In this document: positions 1 to 7,964 of the stretch, one piece after another
Layout of the letters: every line of letters begins with the position of its first letter
Numbering within the stretch: the stretch's first letter is position 1
Assembly (NCBI GenBank): GCA_027577415.1
Contig: JANBQS010000257.1
Span: 1 to 24,173 of the forward strand
DNA from: Coemansia sp. RSA 922
Lineage: Eukaryota; Kickxellomycota; Kickxellomycetes; Kickxellales; Kickxellaceae
Direction: 5' to 3'
DNA length: 24,173 nucleotides
Position numbers and translations under genes: made by a program
Notes under the pieces: generated by a model
The model's database searches: none
What the model was told of the DNA's origin: nothing
The model's input: only the letters and a program-made list of their open reading frames with translations

Positions 1-132
1 TATAAACATAGCTAATGTGACTATGACGAATATCGTATAGACTACAGCGAGCGCAACCATTATGCTCGCCCGAATAACATAGTTTCGGGATCCAGGCACC
101 CAATCCGGCAGTATCTCGTCAGAGTCCGACAT
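1..132 (-). CDS. N-terminus of an unknown membrane protein (cut by window edge)
   Basis: An ATG on the minus strand at 132 opens a frame of 44 codons that reaches the window edge without a stop. The first 20 residues are polar and acidic (starting MSDSDEILPDW). They are followed by a clear hydrophobic stretch at about residues 24-44 (ASIMVALAVVYTIFVIVTLA), which looks like a first transmembrane helix rather than a cleaved signal peptide. The arrangement resembles the start of a multi-pass membrane protein, but the family cannot be told from 44 residues. The leader on the coding strand is strongly pyrimidine-rich, as for other genes here. The hydrophobic segment makes a chance frame less likely. 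Confidence 0.55.
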   Translation of the reverse strand, partial: MSDSDEILPDWVPGSRNYVIRASIMVALAVVYTIFVIVTLAMFI

Positions 133-513
133 TAGTAGAAAAAAAAAGGGTGAAATAGAAGAAGAAAAAAAAAAAGAGGCGATGGAACGCTTGAAAGAAA
201 GAAAGGAGAGAGCTAGTCTTTTCTCTCTCTCTCTACCCCAAAAGTAAAGAAAGAAAAAAAAAAAAAGTTCAACACTTGCCACAGCTCCAATTCTTTAGAC
301 GTAGTCAGATTTCCTTGTACCACAGACGGTCGTCAATTAGGGACAAGGTCCAGACCTGTTTTTGACTAAACTACAACAGGAAACTGGCGTAAATCCTCAG
401 ATTTTCCGCCATGTGCTCTCCCCCCCATTTTGCAAGTCTTGGAGGTCCTCATGAGTGACGTGTGTATAAAAAAAAGAACTGATTAATATTATTAAAAAAA
501 GTAGAGAAAAAAG
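133..513. other. Intergenic region with purine/pyrimidine tracts
   Basis: No credible gene is seen. The plus strand holds long A and GA runs (about 139-176 and 193-270) ending in a CT repeat near 217-235. Read on the minus strand, this is a pyrimidine-rich leader for the membrane-protein gene starting at 132. No TATAAA is visible in the expected sense. Confidence 0.6.
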
Positions 514-831
514 TTACTGGACGAAATGGACGAGAACCGAGGCAACCCAAGCAGCTGTCTGTGAAGTAGGGACCTTATTCTTGTTATTGGCTTGGATTTG
601 GTCAGAGACTTGTTTCTCTGACTGAGTGATCTCCGTAGGGTCAGCAACACCGTTGAGGTTGGCGTAAAAGGTGTTTACATTGGAGACTAGAGCCGCATCA
701 TTGGCGCTACCAGCGATAGTGTTGTAGGCGGCAACAGCACCGTTCATATCGCGACGAACCAACGTCGGTATGGCAGAACCTAGTGTCGAAGCGACGGTAG
801 CGATGATAGCCAAGGAAAGATACAGACGCAT
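514..831 (-). CDS. Small secreted protein with a Kex2-like site, 105 aa
   Basis: This encodes a 105-residue protein with an ATG start at 831 and a TAA stop at 514-516. Residues 1-20 form a textbook secretion signal (MRLYLSLAIIATVASTLGSA). A dibasic Arg26-Arg27 followed by Asp suggests Kex2-type removal of a short propeptide. The mature part (about 78 residues) has no cysteine, is rich in Ala, Asn, Val and Gln, and is probably helical. The size, signal peptide and RRD junction faintly recall fungal HsbA-like surface-binding proteins, but the match is too weak to name it. It lies upstream of the membrane-protein gene on the same strand. Secretion is well supported; function is unknown. Confidence 0.65.
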   Translation of the reverse strand: MRLYLSLAIIATVASTLGSAIPTLVRRDMNGAVAAYNTIAGSANDAALVSNVNTFYANLNGVADPTEITQSEKQVSDQIQANNKNKVPTSQTAAWVASVLVHFVQ

Positions 832-1321
832 ATTAAGTAAATAAAAATTGGAAGATATTACAAGAGTTGAAGTGTTTTTTTTTAGTTGCTTCGTCTCCTT
901 TTTTTTTCTCCTTTTATCCTCTAAGAAATAAGTAGTGTGTTGGTGGGAAATAGCACAGGTGTGTGATATTGCAGCTCAAAAAAGGCAGGTGAGCACCTAT
1001 TGTATTTTTTTTGGCTCCTTGTACGGATCATTGTCCAAGAGGATCTGCTCTAGAAACAGTGCAGCATACCTGCAGCCTATCCACCCGTTTTGTTGTCATA
1101 TTTTTTTTATTTTGAGATGGCTGGGTTCTGTGAAACATATCCCGTTTCGGAGAATAAAACGTCAGCCACCCCACGCACAGACAATTCAAAATTTCCTTTT
1201 TTTATTTCGCTTGTGAGGCGTACTACTCACGGCTTTTTTTGTTTAGCAAAAAAGTAGGAAAACATTCCCCCCCCGAGAGGTTCCACATGATCTTTTTGTA
1301 TTTAAATATCTAAGAAAATCT
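832..1321. other. Intergenic region, no gene seen
   Basis: This is the space between the small secreted protein gene and the 3' end of the galactosidase gene, both on the minus strand. It contains T-rich runs (for example 874-882 and 899-908), a C8 run at 1267-1274 and no frame with an ATG and credible protein composition. The part next to 831 is the presumed promoter of the small secreted protein gene. Confidence 0.5.
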
Positions 1322-3742
1322 TCATTCTTCTTCTTCTTCAATACGCAGGTACCCACGACGAGCCGCATATTGGTCATACAACATGCGCGCCGCCGCACCC
1401 AGCCCCAACAAGGCAGCAGCCGCACACACTGCCAACACCACGCGACAAAGCACATCCTTCCACTCACCCCTTTCTTCCTCTTCCTCCTTGGGCAAACGTG
1501 AAACGCGCTTGGCGATAGCGATATTCTCAGGCCTTCCGCCTATTTCCTCCATCACATAGAGATAGCTCTTGGCAGTCAAATACGAGCGAGGTAGATGGTA
1601 GTAGCGCTGTGATATCTCGCCACACTTTTGTCTACACGTAGAGTCCGGCCAAAACCAACCGCCATATTCGCAGTGCTGACATGGAGAGTAGTCTTGTTTG
1701 GATGGAGCGAGACGAAGCCAATAGCGACCCAGATGGTGTTGGTTTATCCAGAGCTGGCCCTTGGACATTGACGATAAATCAACAGCAAGGCGTGCGTCAC
1801 TATCTGCTAAAAGTTTGTCGGCATCTAACTTGATCGCATACCAGCGGAAATGCGACCCAGATTTGCCACGGTAGGACGTCCAGTGCACAGCGTCAATGGC
1901 AGGAGGCGCTTCCTGGTCTTTGGATTTGCTGCTTAGTCCAGGCATCATCAACCACTTGCCCTCGGTGATATCGCGACCGCACAAGGTAACCGAGCCCAAC
2001 AGTCCACGCGCATAGCTCTCCATGTGCTGCTGGTTATGCGCCATCCCCATCGTCTGCGACAAGATGCTAACAGTCACTGTATCGTTCTTGAAGCCCTTGG
2101 ACACATCAAACGCAAATGTCGCAAGTGAGTCTTGCCGCCCATGCCGCATGCCCAAAGCCCGGTCGTCAATAAAAGCATAAGCCACATCACCAGCATCTTT
2201 GAGTACCAGTTGGCCGGCCTCCGAGCAGGGATTGGACACAGTGGTGCGGTACCACAGGTAGTCGGTCCGATCGTCAGTAACGCTGATATGCTCGAGTGGC
2301 TGAGTCGCGTGTACGTGCATGTCGCTAGAACGGGGAATGCCGATACTAAGCTCACGGATACTCTCAGTCTCAACAACGCCGCCAATGGTCTCAAAGCCCG
2401 AGGGGTGGGCTTGAGCGCGGCGTACATCTGGAGACAGAGTCGCAGTGTTGTAGAGTATAGTCGGGTACATCTCGCCCCGACGCTTGCGTACCAGAGTCAC
2501 TGACCACCGGTGCAAGTCAATCTCCACTTGGTCAAATACCACAGTGATATTGGAGCGCTCGGCGGTATTAACCAAAAACGCCAAATACTCGTCCCCATTG
2601 CCGTAGACTCGAGCGCTGGTCTCCTGACGATTGCCCAAAGGCTGGGGCTCGGGGACCGGGTTGCCAGTAATAAATGGTGCGTTATTCAAAAGCACTCGAT
2701 GCAATTCCCGTAGATGCAGGTATTTAGGCCAATTCTCCAACCCGTATTCGTCAATAAAGCCATCGTAGTCGTAAGATGTGAGAATGAACGGTCCTGAGGT
2801 TCTCCCGAAATTAGTACCGCCCTGATACATATAGTAAGAGACATAGGTGCCGCCGTATGCGAACCACTTGGCCACCGCGTAAGATATGTCCTCAATTGGT
2901 CGGTAGGGAGCAGCCTCGCCCCAGCGCTGGAACCAGCCCGGCCACATTTCCGTCCACATATCAGGGAACTGCGGATACTGTTCATGGTACCGGTCCAAAT
3001 ACTGGTCGCAATAGAAATCGTTCTGCGTGGGGATCACTCCCGCCACCGGGTAGTACTGCCGACACATGATCCAGGGCACAGTAATGTTAAAAGACTGAGC
3101 TGTGTCTCCACACCAGTCAGCATAGCGATTACCGTCTTCTCCAAACTCCCACTGATGGTCGCCATACTCGTTCTCGATCTGCATGCCGATAATAGGGCCG
3201 CCGTACTCTGGCATATACTTGCGAGTGACGCTAACAACCTTGCCGACGAAGCGCCGCATATTGTCCATAAATGATTTAGAGTACGTACGGAACACCACAT
3301 CAGGCTCATGACGTAGCCACTGCGGGAATCCACCAAAATTCCATTCAGAGCATACATAAGGTCCGATACGCAGCATCACAAATAGGCCGTTGTCCCTGGC
3401 TGTGCGCAAGAATAGGGGGAGGTTCGCTCTGTCAGTAGCGAAATCGTAATCGCCTTTGGTGGGCTCATGGATATTCCAAAACACATATGTGTCGATGGTG
3501 TTTAGTCCTCCGAGTTTCGCCTTTTTCATCAGCGAGTCCCACATCTCCGGCGTGCTGCGCGGATAGTGGATAGCTCCCGTGGTCAGTACTCGTGGCACGT
3601 CGTTTATTAGCAGTCCGCGTGTAGAGTACCCCACCGTGTATGGCTCGCCTGGCACCTGTTTGTCCGCAGCAGCCCAGCCATACGCAAGAAGCGGGCTTGA
3701 GAGCAGTACGCCCAAGCCAAGTAAAAGCGAAAAAGGCTTCAT
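1322..3742 (-). CDS. Plant-type GH35 beta-galactosidase with C-terminal membrane anchor
   Basis: This 806-residue enzyme belongs to glycoside hydrolase family 35, whose retaining members remove terminal beta-galactose from glycans. Residues 1-22 are a signal peptide. The GH35 barrel follows: IGPYVCSEWNFGGFP at 126-140, GGPIIGMQIENEYG at 181-194 with proton donor Glu192, and MWTEMWPGWF at 262-271 with nucleophile Glu265. The next motifs are characteristic of the plant branch: YQGGTNFGRTSGPF (306-319), SYDYDGFIDEYG (323-334) and TDYLWYRT (493-500). A C-terminal beta module holds KGQLWINQHHLGRYW (661-675) and a cysteine-rich segment ending in YHLPRSYL (715-722). After a Glu-rich linker, a hydrophobic helix (about 764-786) and a short basic/acidic tail predict a type I membrane protein with its catalytic part outside the cell. 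The frame has no intron. Family assignment is certain; substrate and origin are inferred. Confidence 0.95.
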   Translation of the reverse strand: MKPFSLLLGLGVLLSSPLLAYGWAAADKQVPGEPYTVGYSTRGLLINDVPRVLTTGAIHYPRSTPEMWDSLMKKAKLGGLNTIDTYVFWNIHEPTKGDYDFATDRANLPLFLRTARDNGLFVMLRIGPYVCSEWNFGGFPQWLRHEPDVVFRTYSKSFMDNMRRFVGKVVSVTRKYMPEYGGPIIGMQIENEYGDHQWEFGEDGNRYADWCGDTAQSFNITVPWIMCRQYYPVAGVIPTQNDFYCDQYLDRYHEQYPQFPDMWTEMWPGWFQRWGEAAPYRPIEDISYAVAKWFAYGGTYVSYYMYQGGTNFGRTSGPFILTSYDYDGFIDEYGLENWPKYLHLRELHRVLLNNAPFITGNPVPEPQPLGNRQETSARVYGNGDEYLAFLVNTAERSNITVVFDQVEIDLHRWSVTLVRKRRGEMYPTILYNTATLSPDVRRAQAHPSGFETIGGVVETESIRELSIGIPRSSDMHVHATQPLEHISVTDDRTDYLWYRTTVSNPCSEAGQLVLKDAGDVAYAFIDDRALGMRHGRQDSLATFAFDVSKGFKNDTVTVSILSQTMGMAHNQQHMESYARGLLGSVTLCGRDITEGKWLMMPGLSSKSKDQEAPPAIDAVHWTSYRGKSGSHFRWYAIKLDADKLLADSDARLAVDLSSMSKGQLWINQHHLGRYWLRLAPSKQDYSPCQHCEYGGWFWPDSTCRQKCGEISQRYYHLPRSYLTAKSYLYVMEEIGGRPENIAIAKRVSRLPKEEEEERGEWKDVLCRVVLAVCAAAALLGLGAAARMLYDQYAARRGYLRIEEEEE

Positions 3743-4012
3743 ACTAATAGACAGAAATAAAATGTACGATAAAAGAGCAAAAAAGGGAGAGGAAAAGACA
3801 GGGTATTCAAGCCCAGACTAGTACAATGGCCGTGGGATGAGGGGTACGACGCCATTAAGCACATGTATGCGCCTTGCACAAGACTCTATGCTAATATGTA
3901 GGTTGTACTTATATGTGGAGCTGCAGGATCATATACGCAAAGATATAGGCCTGTTTATTAGAGATAGAGAGAGGAAAGAAATATACTTGAAAAAGAAAAA
4001 AAGGAGAGAGGA

Positions 4013-4588
4013 TTAAAGCAAAATGCACTTTGACTTTTTCTTGGGAGTAGGCGGTTCCAAAGCGGCGACAATAGCTTCATCAAACACGTTCTTCAGTCCT
4101 TTCTGAGTCAACGCCGAGCACTCCACATACTTGACAGCCTTCAGATCCTTTGCCAACATAAGACCCTGCTCAGCACCAATAGCCTTCTGCTTATTCTTGG
4201 CCAACTTCTCCAGCGTAACAGTATCCTCCCTCAAATCTACCTGTGTTCCAACAATAATGCAGGGCACCCCGGGACAATGATGAGTGACCTCAGGAAGCCA
4301 CTTCTCCCTCACGTTCTCGTACGACGCCTGAGATGTCACAGAGTAGCACACCAAAAACACGTCAGTCTGCGGGTACGAAAGTGGACGCAGACGGTCGTAG
4401 TCCTCCTGTCCAGCCGTATCGAATAGTCCCAAAGTATATGGTTCATCGCCAATCATTACTGTTACCGCGTAATTGTCAAAAACTGTCGGCACATACTCTG
4501 AAGGGAATTTATTCGTTGTGTACGAAATTAGTAGACAGGTTTTGCCCACAGCTCCGTCGCCCACTACGACGCATTTGATAGTCTGCAT
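4013..4588 (-). CDS. cdc42: Rho-family GTPase Cdc42
   Basis: The 191-residue protein matches Cdc42 end to end. Cdc42 is the small GTPase that sets cell polarity, actin organisation and directed secretion at the plasma membrane. The P-loop GDGAVGKT is at 10-17 with Gly12, switch I is YVPTVFDNY at 32-40 with Thr35, and DTAGQ is at 57-61 with the catalytic Gln61. The guanine motif is TQVDL (115-119), with the Gln typical of Cdc42 in place of the usual Lys, and SAL is at 158-160. The polybasic KKKSK precedes a CILL CAAX box at 188-191, whose final Leu predicts geranylgeranylation. Length equals the usual 191 residues. The coding frame has no intron. Within the Rho family, the overall match to Cdc42, including [20 protein letters not shown], separates it from Rac and Rho. 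Confidence 0.97.
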   Translation of the reverse strand: MQTIKCVVVGDGAVGKTCLLISYTTNKFPSEYVPTVFDNYAVTVMIGDEPYTLGLFDTAGQEDYDRLRPLSYPQTDVFLVCYSVTSQASYENVREKWLPEVTHHCPGVPCIIVGTQVDLREDTVTLEKLAKNKQKAIGAEQGLMLAKDLKAVKYVECSALTQKGLKNVFDEAIVAALEPPTPKKKSKCILL

Positions 4589-4989
4589 GTTCTATAAACA
4601 AGTTACAAAGAATAAAAAACCAGATTATAAAAAAAAGTAATTAGTAACACTTGTTTTCTTTTATAGGCAATCCGGATAGTGAGATGTCAAAAAAAGAAAA
4701 AGGAAAAGAGATAAACATACCGACGCAGAAGTAAAAAATAAAGGATTAGAGAGAAAGAGGAAATTAGGTAGATGCCAATAAAATGTAAAGAAACAAAAAT
4801 ACAAAGAGAAAGGAAAAAAAAGCGTGTGGGGGAGGGACGCATTTGTTGTGACGATGATCATCGGCCACTAATCCGAATCAAGAGTCCTTAATCCGAGGGC
4901 AAATTAATGTCGGAATGGGAACGAGGGTTATTTCGTCAATCACCATGTGTCAAAAAGCTATCGCAAATATATTCAATATAGATAAAAAA
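4589..4989. other. Intergenic region: cdc42 promoter side
   Basis: This is about 400 bases between the 3' end of a small secreted protein gene and cdc42. On the cdc42 coding strand it is strongly pyrimidine-rich (plus-strand purine tracts about 4685-4820). It holds a TATAAAAG box at 4658-4665 and a TTTATAG sequence just before the start codon. That sequence could be a splice acceptor of a 5' UTR intron, though no donor is convincing. No protein-coding frame is supported. Confidence 0.5.
4658..4665 (-). promoter_or_regulatory. TATA box for cdc42
   Basis: TATAAAAG on the minus strand lies about 70 bases upstream of the cdc42 ATG, within a pyrimidine-rich leader. Sequence and spacing fit a fungal core promoter. 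Confidence 0.5.
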
Positions 4990-5325
4990 TTACACAGCAG
5001 ATATCTTGGCTGGATCAATAGCGCGATAGGCCTTAATGGGAGTCTTCATTTTGAAAGGAGCTCCCTTGCCAATTGTGTCAAAGGTTTCAAAGACCTTGCA
5101 TCTCGAGTCACTATAGTACTTGACTGGCCCACCAGTAGCAGCTGCCGTATTATCGGGGGTATGGAACTTGCGGCCAACGCGGTGGCAGTGGAAATCATCC
5201 GAGTTGTAAACCTCTTCTTGCCCACTCGAATTTGTAAAAGTAACTTCACGGGATGCATCTTCACTCTCCGCATGGCAAAGTGCCAACAGACAGCCAAGAG
5301 TAGCGAGAATAACGACGACGCGCAT
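4990..5325 (-). CDS. Small secreted two-cysteine protein, 111 aa
   Basis: This is a 111-residue protein with ATG at 5325. Residues 1-19 are a hydrophobic signal peptide ending CHA, with cleavage expected before Glu20. The mature domain is about 92 residues. It holds two cysteines, Cys47 (in FHCHRVG) and Cys76 (in SDSRCKVFE), likely forming one disulfide, and alternating hydrophobic/polar segments suggest beta strands. Small fungal secreted proteins of this general pattern exist, but I recognise no named family. A TATAAATA box sits 132 bases upstream of the start codon, preceded by a purine-free T-rich leader on the coding strand, so the gene looks properly promoted. It is transcribed toward cdc42. 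Function unknown. Confidence 0.7.
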   Translation of the reverse strand: MRVVVILATLGCLLALCHAESEDASREVTFTNSSGQEEVYNSDDFHCHRVGRKFHTPDNTAAATGGPVKYYSDSRCKVFETFDTIGKGAPFKMKTPIKAYRAIDPAKISAV

Positions 5326-5456
5326 GATGATGATGTCGAATAGAAAAAAACAGTGAGCGAAGATGAGTACAAGATGTGGTGTAAAAAAAGTGCTGATATG
5401 ATAGTGTGCGAAAGTGTTGAATAATTTGTAGATTGAGACAGCAGCGGCTGGGCGAC

Positions 5457-5464
5457 TATTTATA
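5457..5464 (-). promoter_or_regulatory. TATA box of the 4990-5325 secreted protein gene
   Basis: An exact TATAAATA on the minus strand lies 132 bases upstream of the ATG at 5325. The same octamer precedes three other genes in this window, two of them for secreted proteins. Confidence 0.55.
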
Positions 5465-5698
5465 CCAAAAGCACCCCCCAGAACAACTTGCCATTCAGTC
5501 TAAACAAAAAAATGACAGTGTTTTTTTTCCTTCATCTAGAAATTCTACTATGCATACGAAATACAAAGCAAACATGTTTGCTTTGTACTATCATCCCACA
5601 TGATGTCTTTTGCAAACCTTTGAGGGAAAAAGCGCAGCTGGTGGTTCTTTATCCTAAAAGCGGACAACTTCGTGAAAAGGAAGTAAAAAAGGCTTTTA
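5465..5698. other. Start of the relic zone, palindrome-rich, no supported gene
   Basis: Beyond the promoter of the secreted-protein gene the sequence becomes T- and A-rich and palindromic. A plus-strand ATG at 5512 opens 86 codons, but the frame runs through a perfect palindrome and a TTTTTTTT run and has no recognisable domain. I do not accept it as a gene. The stretch holds the palindrome at 5562-5587. Confidence 0.4.
5562..5587. repeat. Perfect 26-bp palindrome
   Basis: The two 13-base halves TACAAAGCAAACA and TGTTTGCTTTGTA meet with no spacer, giving a perfect 26-bp dyad. Each half contains GCAAACA, which fits the forkhead-type consensus RYMAAYA. A back-to-back transcription-factor site and a transposon-end remnant are both possible. 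It lies in the intergenic part of the relic zone. Confidence 0.85.
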
Positions 5699-6809
5699 GT
5701 GTTTGGCATTCAAAGCGCACTCGTAGGACATGCCGTTTTCTTTACCAGAAAAAAAAACACAATGCCATGTAAAGTAAGCAAAAGTACTTTTCTTTTTGCC
5801 TATTTTTATAATGTGCTCGTAAAGCACACCATTTTCTCAGCTGACAAAGCTCTACAACGTGCTTTGACGCTTGGCATTAGAAGGCAAAGGAGCCCTGCCA
5901 AAGCCAACCTCACCCTGCTCTTGATTGGATCACGTCTGACTGGTATTTTTTTGATGACGCGAGGTTCATTGCATTCTATTGCAACCACGAAGGTGACAAC
6001 TGGCTTAGCTGGTAGCATCAGCAAGCGACACCAAGACCTGGCGAGAGCCGGGCTCCCCCGCGAAGCCGTAGTTAACATCGAGTCACTCTACGCGTCGTAC
6101 AGCCTCCTATCTACGCCGACCTCTATGCATGGGCAGGTGGTTTCAGCCCTGGAGAGGCTCCACGTCGATGTCGTATCAGCATCAAGCGCCAATGTCAGTA
6201 AACTTCTTGGTCTATCTGACGGAGGCCGAGAAATGCAGGCGAAGCAGACGAGCTTCCGCCTCAACCAGCGATTGGCTGCAATGGTCAGCCGCCAGAGGTT
6301 TACACTCGTCAGCCAAATTCGTCAGCTTGCAGAAGAGATGGGACTCCATGGAGGAGATTGAGGACATGGCCCGCAAAGGTACGTGGCGCAAACAGCGCCC
6401 AGCTGGGCCTGTCACTTCCCGCCAAACGTACTCAGCTCGTCAGCAGCAACAACCGCCGTCGCAGAGTCAACAGTCGCGTTCCCGCCGTCGCTCTAGGGCA
6501 AGATCGCGGAGCACAAGCCAAGAAATATCCCCGTCGTTCCAACTTCCTGTGGTAGACGATTGGTTACAGCGTCCCACTGACAGCTACCAAGATGATCTGG
6601 ATCTTCCAGACGTTTCGGCAATGCTGTAGGTGGTACTCCTGTTCTCGATGGGCGCAATCTCATGTTGCACATGCCTAAACTCACTAAATGTCTCAAGGAG
6701 GTTTTGCCGAGCCACGAGCTCTTTCCTGCCCTGATTCCGCTTAATCGGCCACTTCAAATTTTTTACCTGGTCTCAGACCTTTTTGCCAGCAACTCGCACT
6801 TTTACTAGC
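5699..6809 (+). pseudogene. Frameshifted coding relic with basic Arg/Ser/Gln tail (possible retroelement gag-like)
   Basis: Three stretches in two plus-strand frames read like one broken protein. The first is open from 5699 to 6361 and includes ordinary protein-like sequence such as SLYASYSLLSTP, SANVSKLLGLSD and SRQRFTLVSQIRQLAEEMG. The second continues in another frame to 6629, with EEIEDMARKGTWRKQRPAG, a Gln/Ser/Arg-rich tract (SRSRRRSRARSRS) and VVDDWLQRPTDSYQDDLDLP. The third, back in the first frame at 6626-6809, reads GGTPVLDGRNLMLHMPKLT and on to SHFY and a stop. No piece starts with a credible ATG context. A helical region followed by a basic tail is the shape of gag-like or DIRS-type ORF1 proteins, but I see no reverse transcriptase, integrase or zinc knuckle. 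The identity is therefore open. Confidence 0.45.
5818..5869. repeat. Imperfect inverted repeat
   Basis: CGTAAAGCAC at 5818-5827 pairs with GTGCTTTGACG at 5859-5869 apart from one extra base, enclosing about 31 bases. A second, shorter pair is TGGCATT (5703-5709) and AATGCCA (5761-5767). Together with the 26-bp palindrome, they make 5.56-5.87 kb unusually rich in dyads. Confidence 0.5.
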
Positions 6810-6992
6810 TTTTTGCATCCGAGATACGGTCAGTATCAATAAAACCCCTTATTCTTTTTCTTCTCTTTTCCTTCAATTTGTATTTTGATTTTTTTACTTG
6901 TTATTTTATTTATATTTATATTTATACTTGTACTTATTTATGTGCGCCCACTACACCCACCGCCGGTTGCTAACATTGCGCAACGCTCCGCA

Positions 6993-7265
6993 GGTATCTC
7001 GATTATCGAAGGTTGCCTTATTAAGAGAGCGACAGCTGCGACAGCTGAATCTGAAAGGGAATCGCCAAGCTCTCCTGGACCCGCAGACCCTGATTCGCCT
7101 CAGGTACTGCTGCAGCGCTACTTGCTCGAGGATGGATCATGCTTGGTAGTCGCCGATGAGGGACATGTTTTTAAGAACTCAGATGCGCTGCTGTCAAAGT
7201 ACGTCAACTTTCTAAAGACCAAGGCACGCATGACATTGGCTTTGACAACAGTGAGGCTGATATAA
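6993..7265 (+). pseudogene. Fragment of a SNF2-family helicase-like ATPase
   Basis: In one plus-strand frame the sequence reads LLQRYLLEDGSCLVVADEGHVFKNSD and continues ALLSKYVNFLKTKARMTLAL. This is the Walker B region of SNF2/Rad54/ATRX-type chromatin remodellers: VVADEGH at about 7146-7166, KN at 7173-7178, then the KTKARMTL stretch that normally leads into the conserved LTGTP/LTGYP motif. Here the frame instead runs into TTVRLI and a stop at 7263-7265, so motif III and everything after it are missing. The upstream Walker A region is also absent. A CTAAC-like branch sequence (6970-6974) and CCGCAG at about 6987-6992 look like an intron 3' end, hence the start chosen. It is best read as a copied or decayed internal exon of a SNF2 gene, closest in flavour to ATRX-like members. 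Confidence 0.65.
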
Positions 7266-7409
7266 CCCGTGTTGTATTTATTTGGTAGTAGTATAGTTTT
7301 TCAGACGGTTATGTATTCCCGTATAAATGTGTAGAAAAGGGTGCGGTAGTACTAGATTGGGGGTATTTTATTTGCGCAACCTTTAAGCGCAAATTTATTG
7401 TTACTAAAT

Positions 7410-7964
7410 TTATGTTAAATAATTGTTTCCTGCCATAGTGGGCGGATTAACGGGTGCAGTCAGGGCGTTGGCGTCGTCGTCCAAAGCTAACTGCTGGAGA
7501 TACTGAATAATGCGATGAAGACGGCCAGCCACTGGTTGCGATTCGTTTCTAAATGAGGTCTTCCCGTCTAGCTCGTCGTCTCTGGAATCGAAGTGGTACC
7601 ACCGGTTAGACACCGTTAACCAGAGTTTTTCGAAAATGTGCGGGACCTTGATCATGGGGTAGGAATAATAGAAGTCGTGTAAAATGCGCGAGATGACTGC
7701 AGATTTCCAGCGGAGGAACATAGCCAAGCCGTGGAGCCTTTTGCCACCCAGTGACGAGTACAAAGGATCATCTGAGCGGCAGTTGTTTAATCGGAACGAC
7801 GCGGCTGTTATGAACTTCCAGTGGATCGTCGATAGTCTTTGCAAGACTGGCAATGTTCCCAAGGCGTTGAAGCGCTCTACTCCCAGACCTACCTGTACAA
7901 CGGCTGGCAAGAGAGCGGCGACTACTGGTAGGAAGACACCGTCTAAGCGTTCGCGTAATGGCAC
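7410..7964 (-). pseudogene. Open fragment of unknown origin without a start codon
   Basis: A minus-strand frame is open for about 184 codons, from just after a TAG at 7968-7970 to a TAA at 7410-7412. No ATG occurs near its beginning, and the first internal Met is well inside (LAMFLRW). The second half has a natural-looking protein composition (for example RILHDFYYSYP, HIFEKLWLTVSNRWYHFDSR and RIIQYLQQLALDDDANALT). I recognise no domain. It may be the 3' part of a decayed gene or a terminal exon whose upstream part is lost. The opposite strand is also open at 7684-7971 from an ATG and ends in a Lys/Arg-rich tail. The coding strand is therefore not certain. Confidence 0.35.

Noticed and set aside
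935..1216. Plus-strand open frame of 93 codons
   Set aside because: It begins with GTG, not ATG, and encodes Cys/Phe/Ile-rich sequence from T-runs. There is no domain.
2074..2503. Open frames on both strands inside the galactosidase gene
   Set aside because: They overlap a certain GH35 coding frame, have no domain and are typical shadows of GC-rich coding DNA.
4915..5343. Plus-strand open frame of 142 codons
   Set aside because: It is antisense to the signal-peptide-bearing 4990-5325 gene, has no signal or domain, and ends in an Asp-rich tail from an ATGATGATG antisense repeat.
5512..5772. Plus-strand ATG frame of 86 codons
   Set aside because: It runs through a T-run and the 26-bp palindrome and has no recognisable sequence. 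It is treated as part of the relic zone.
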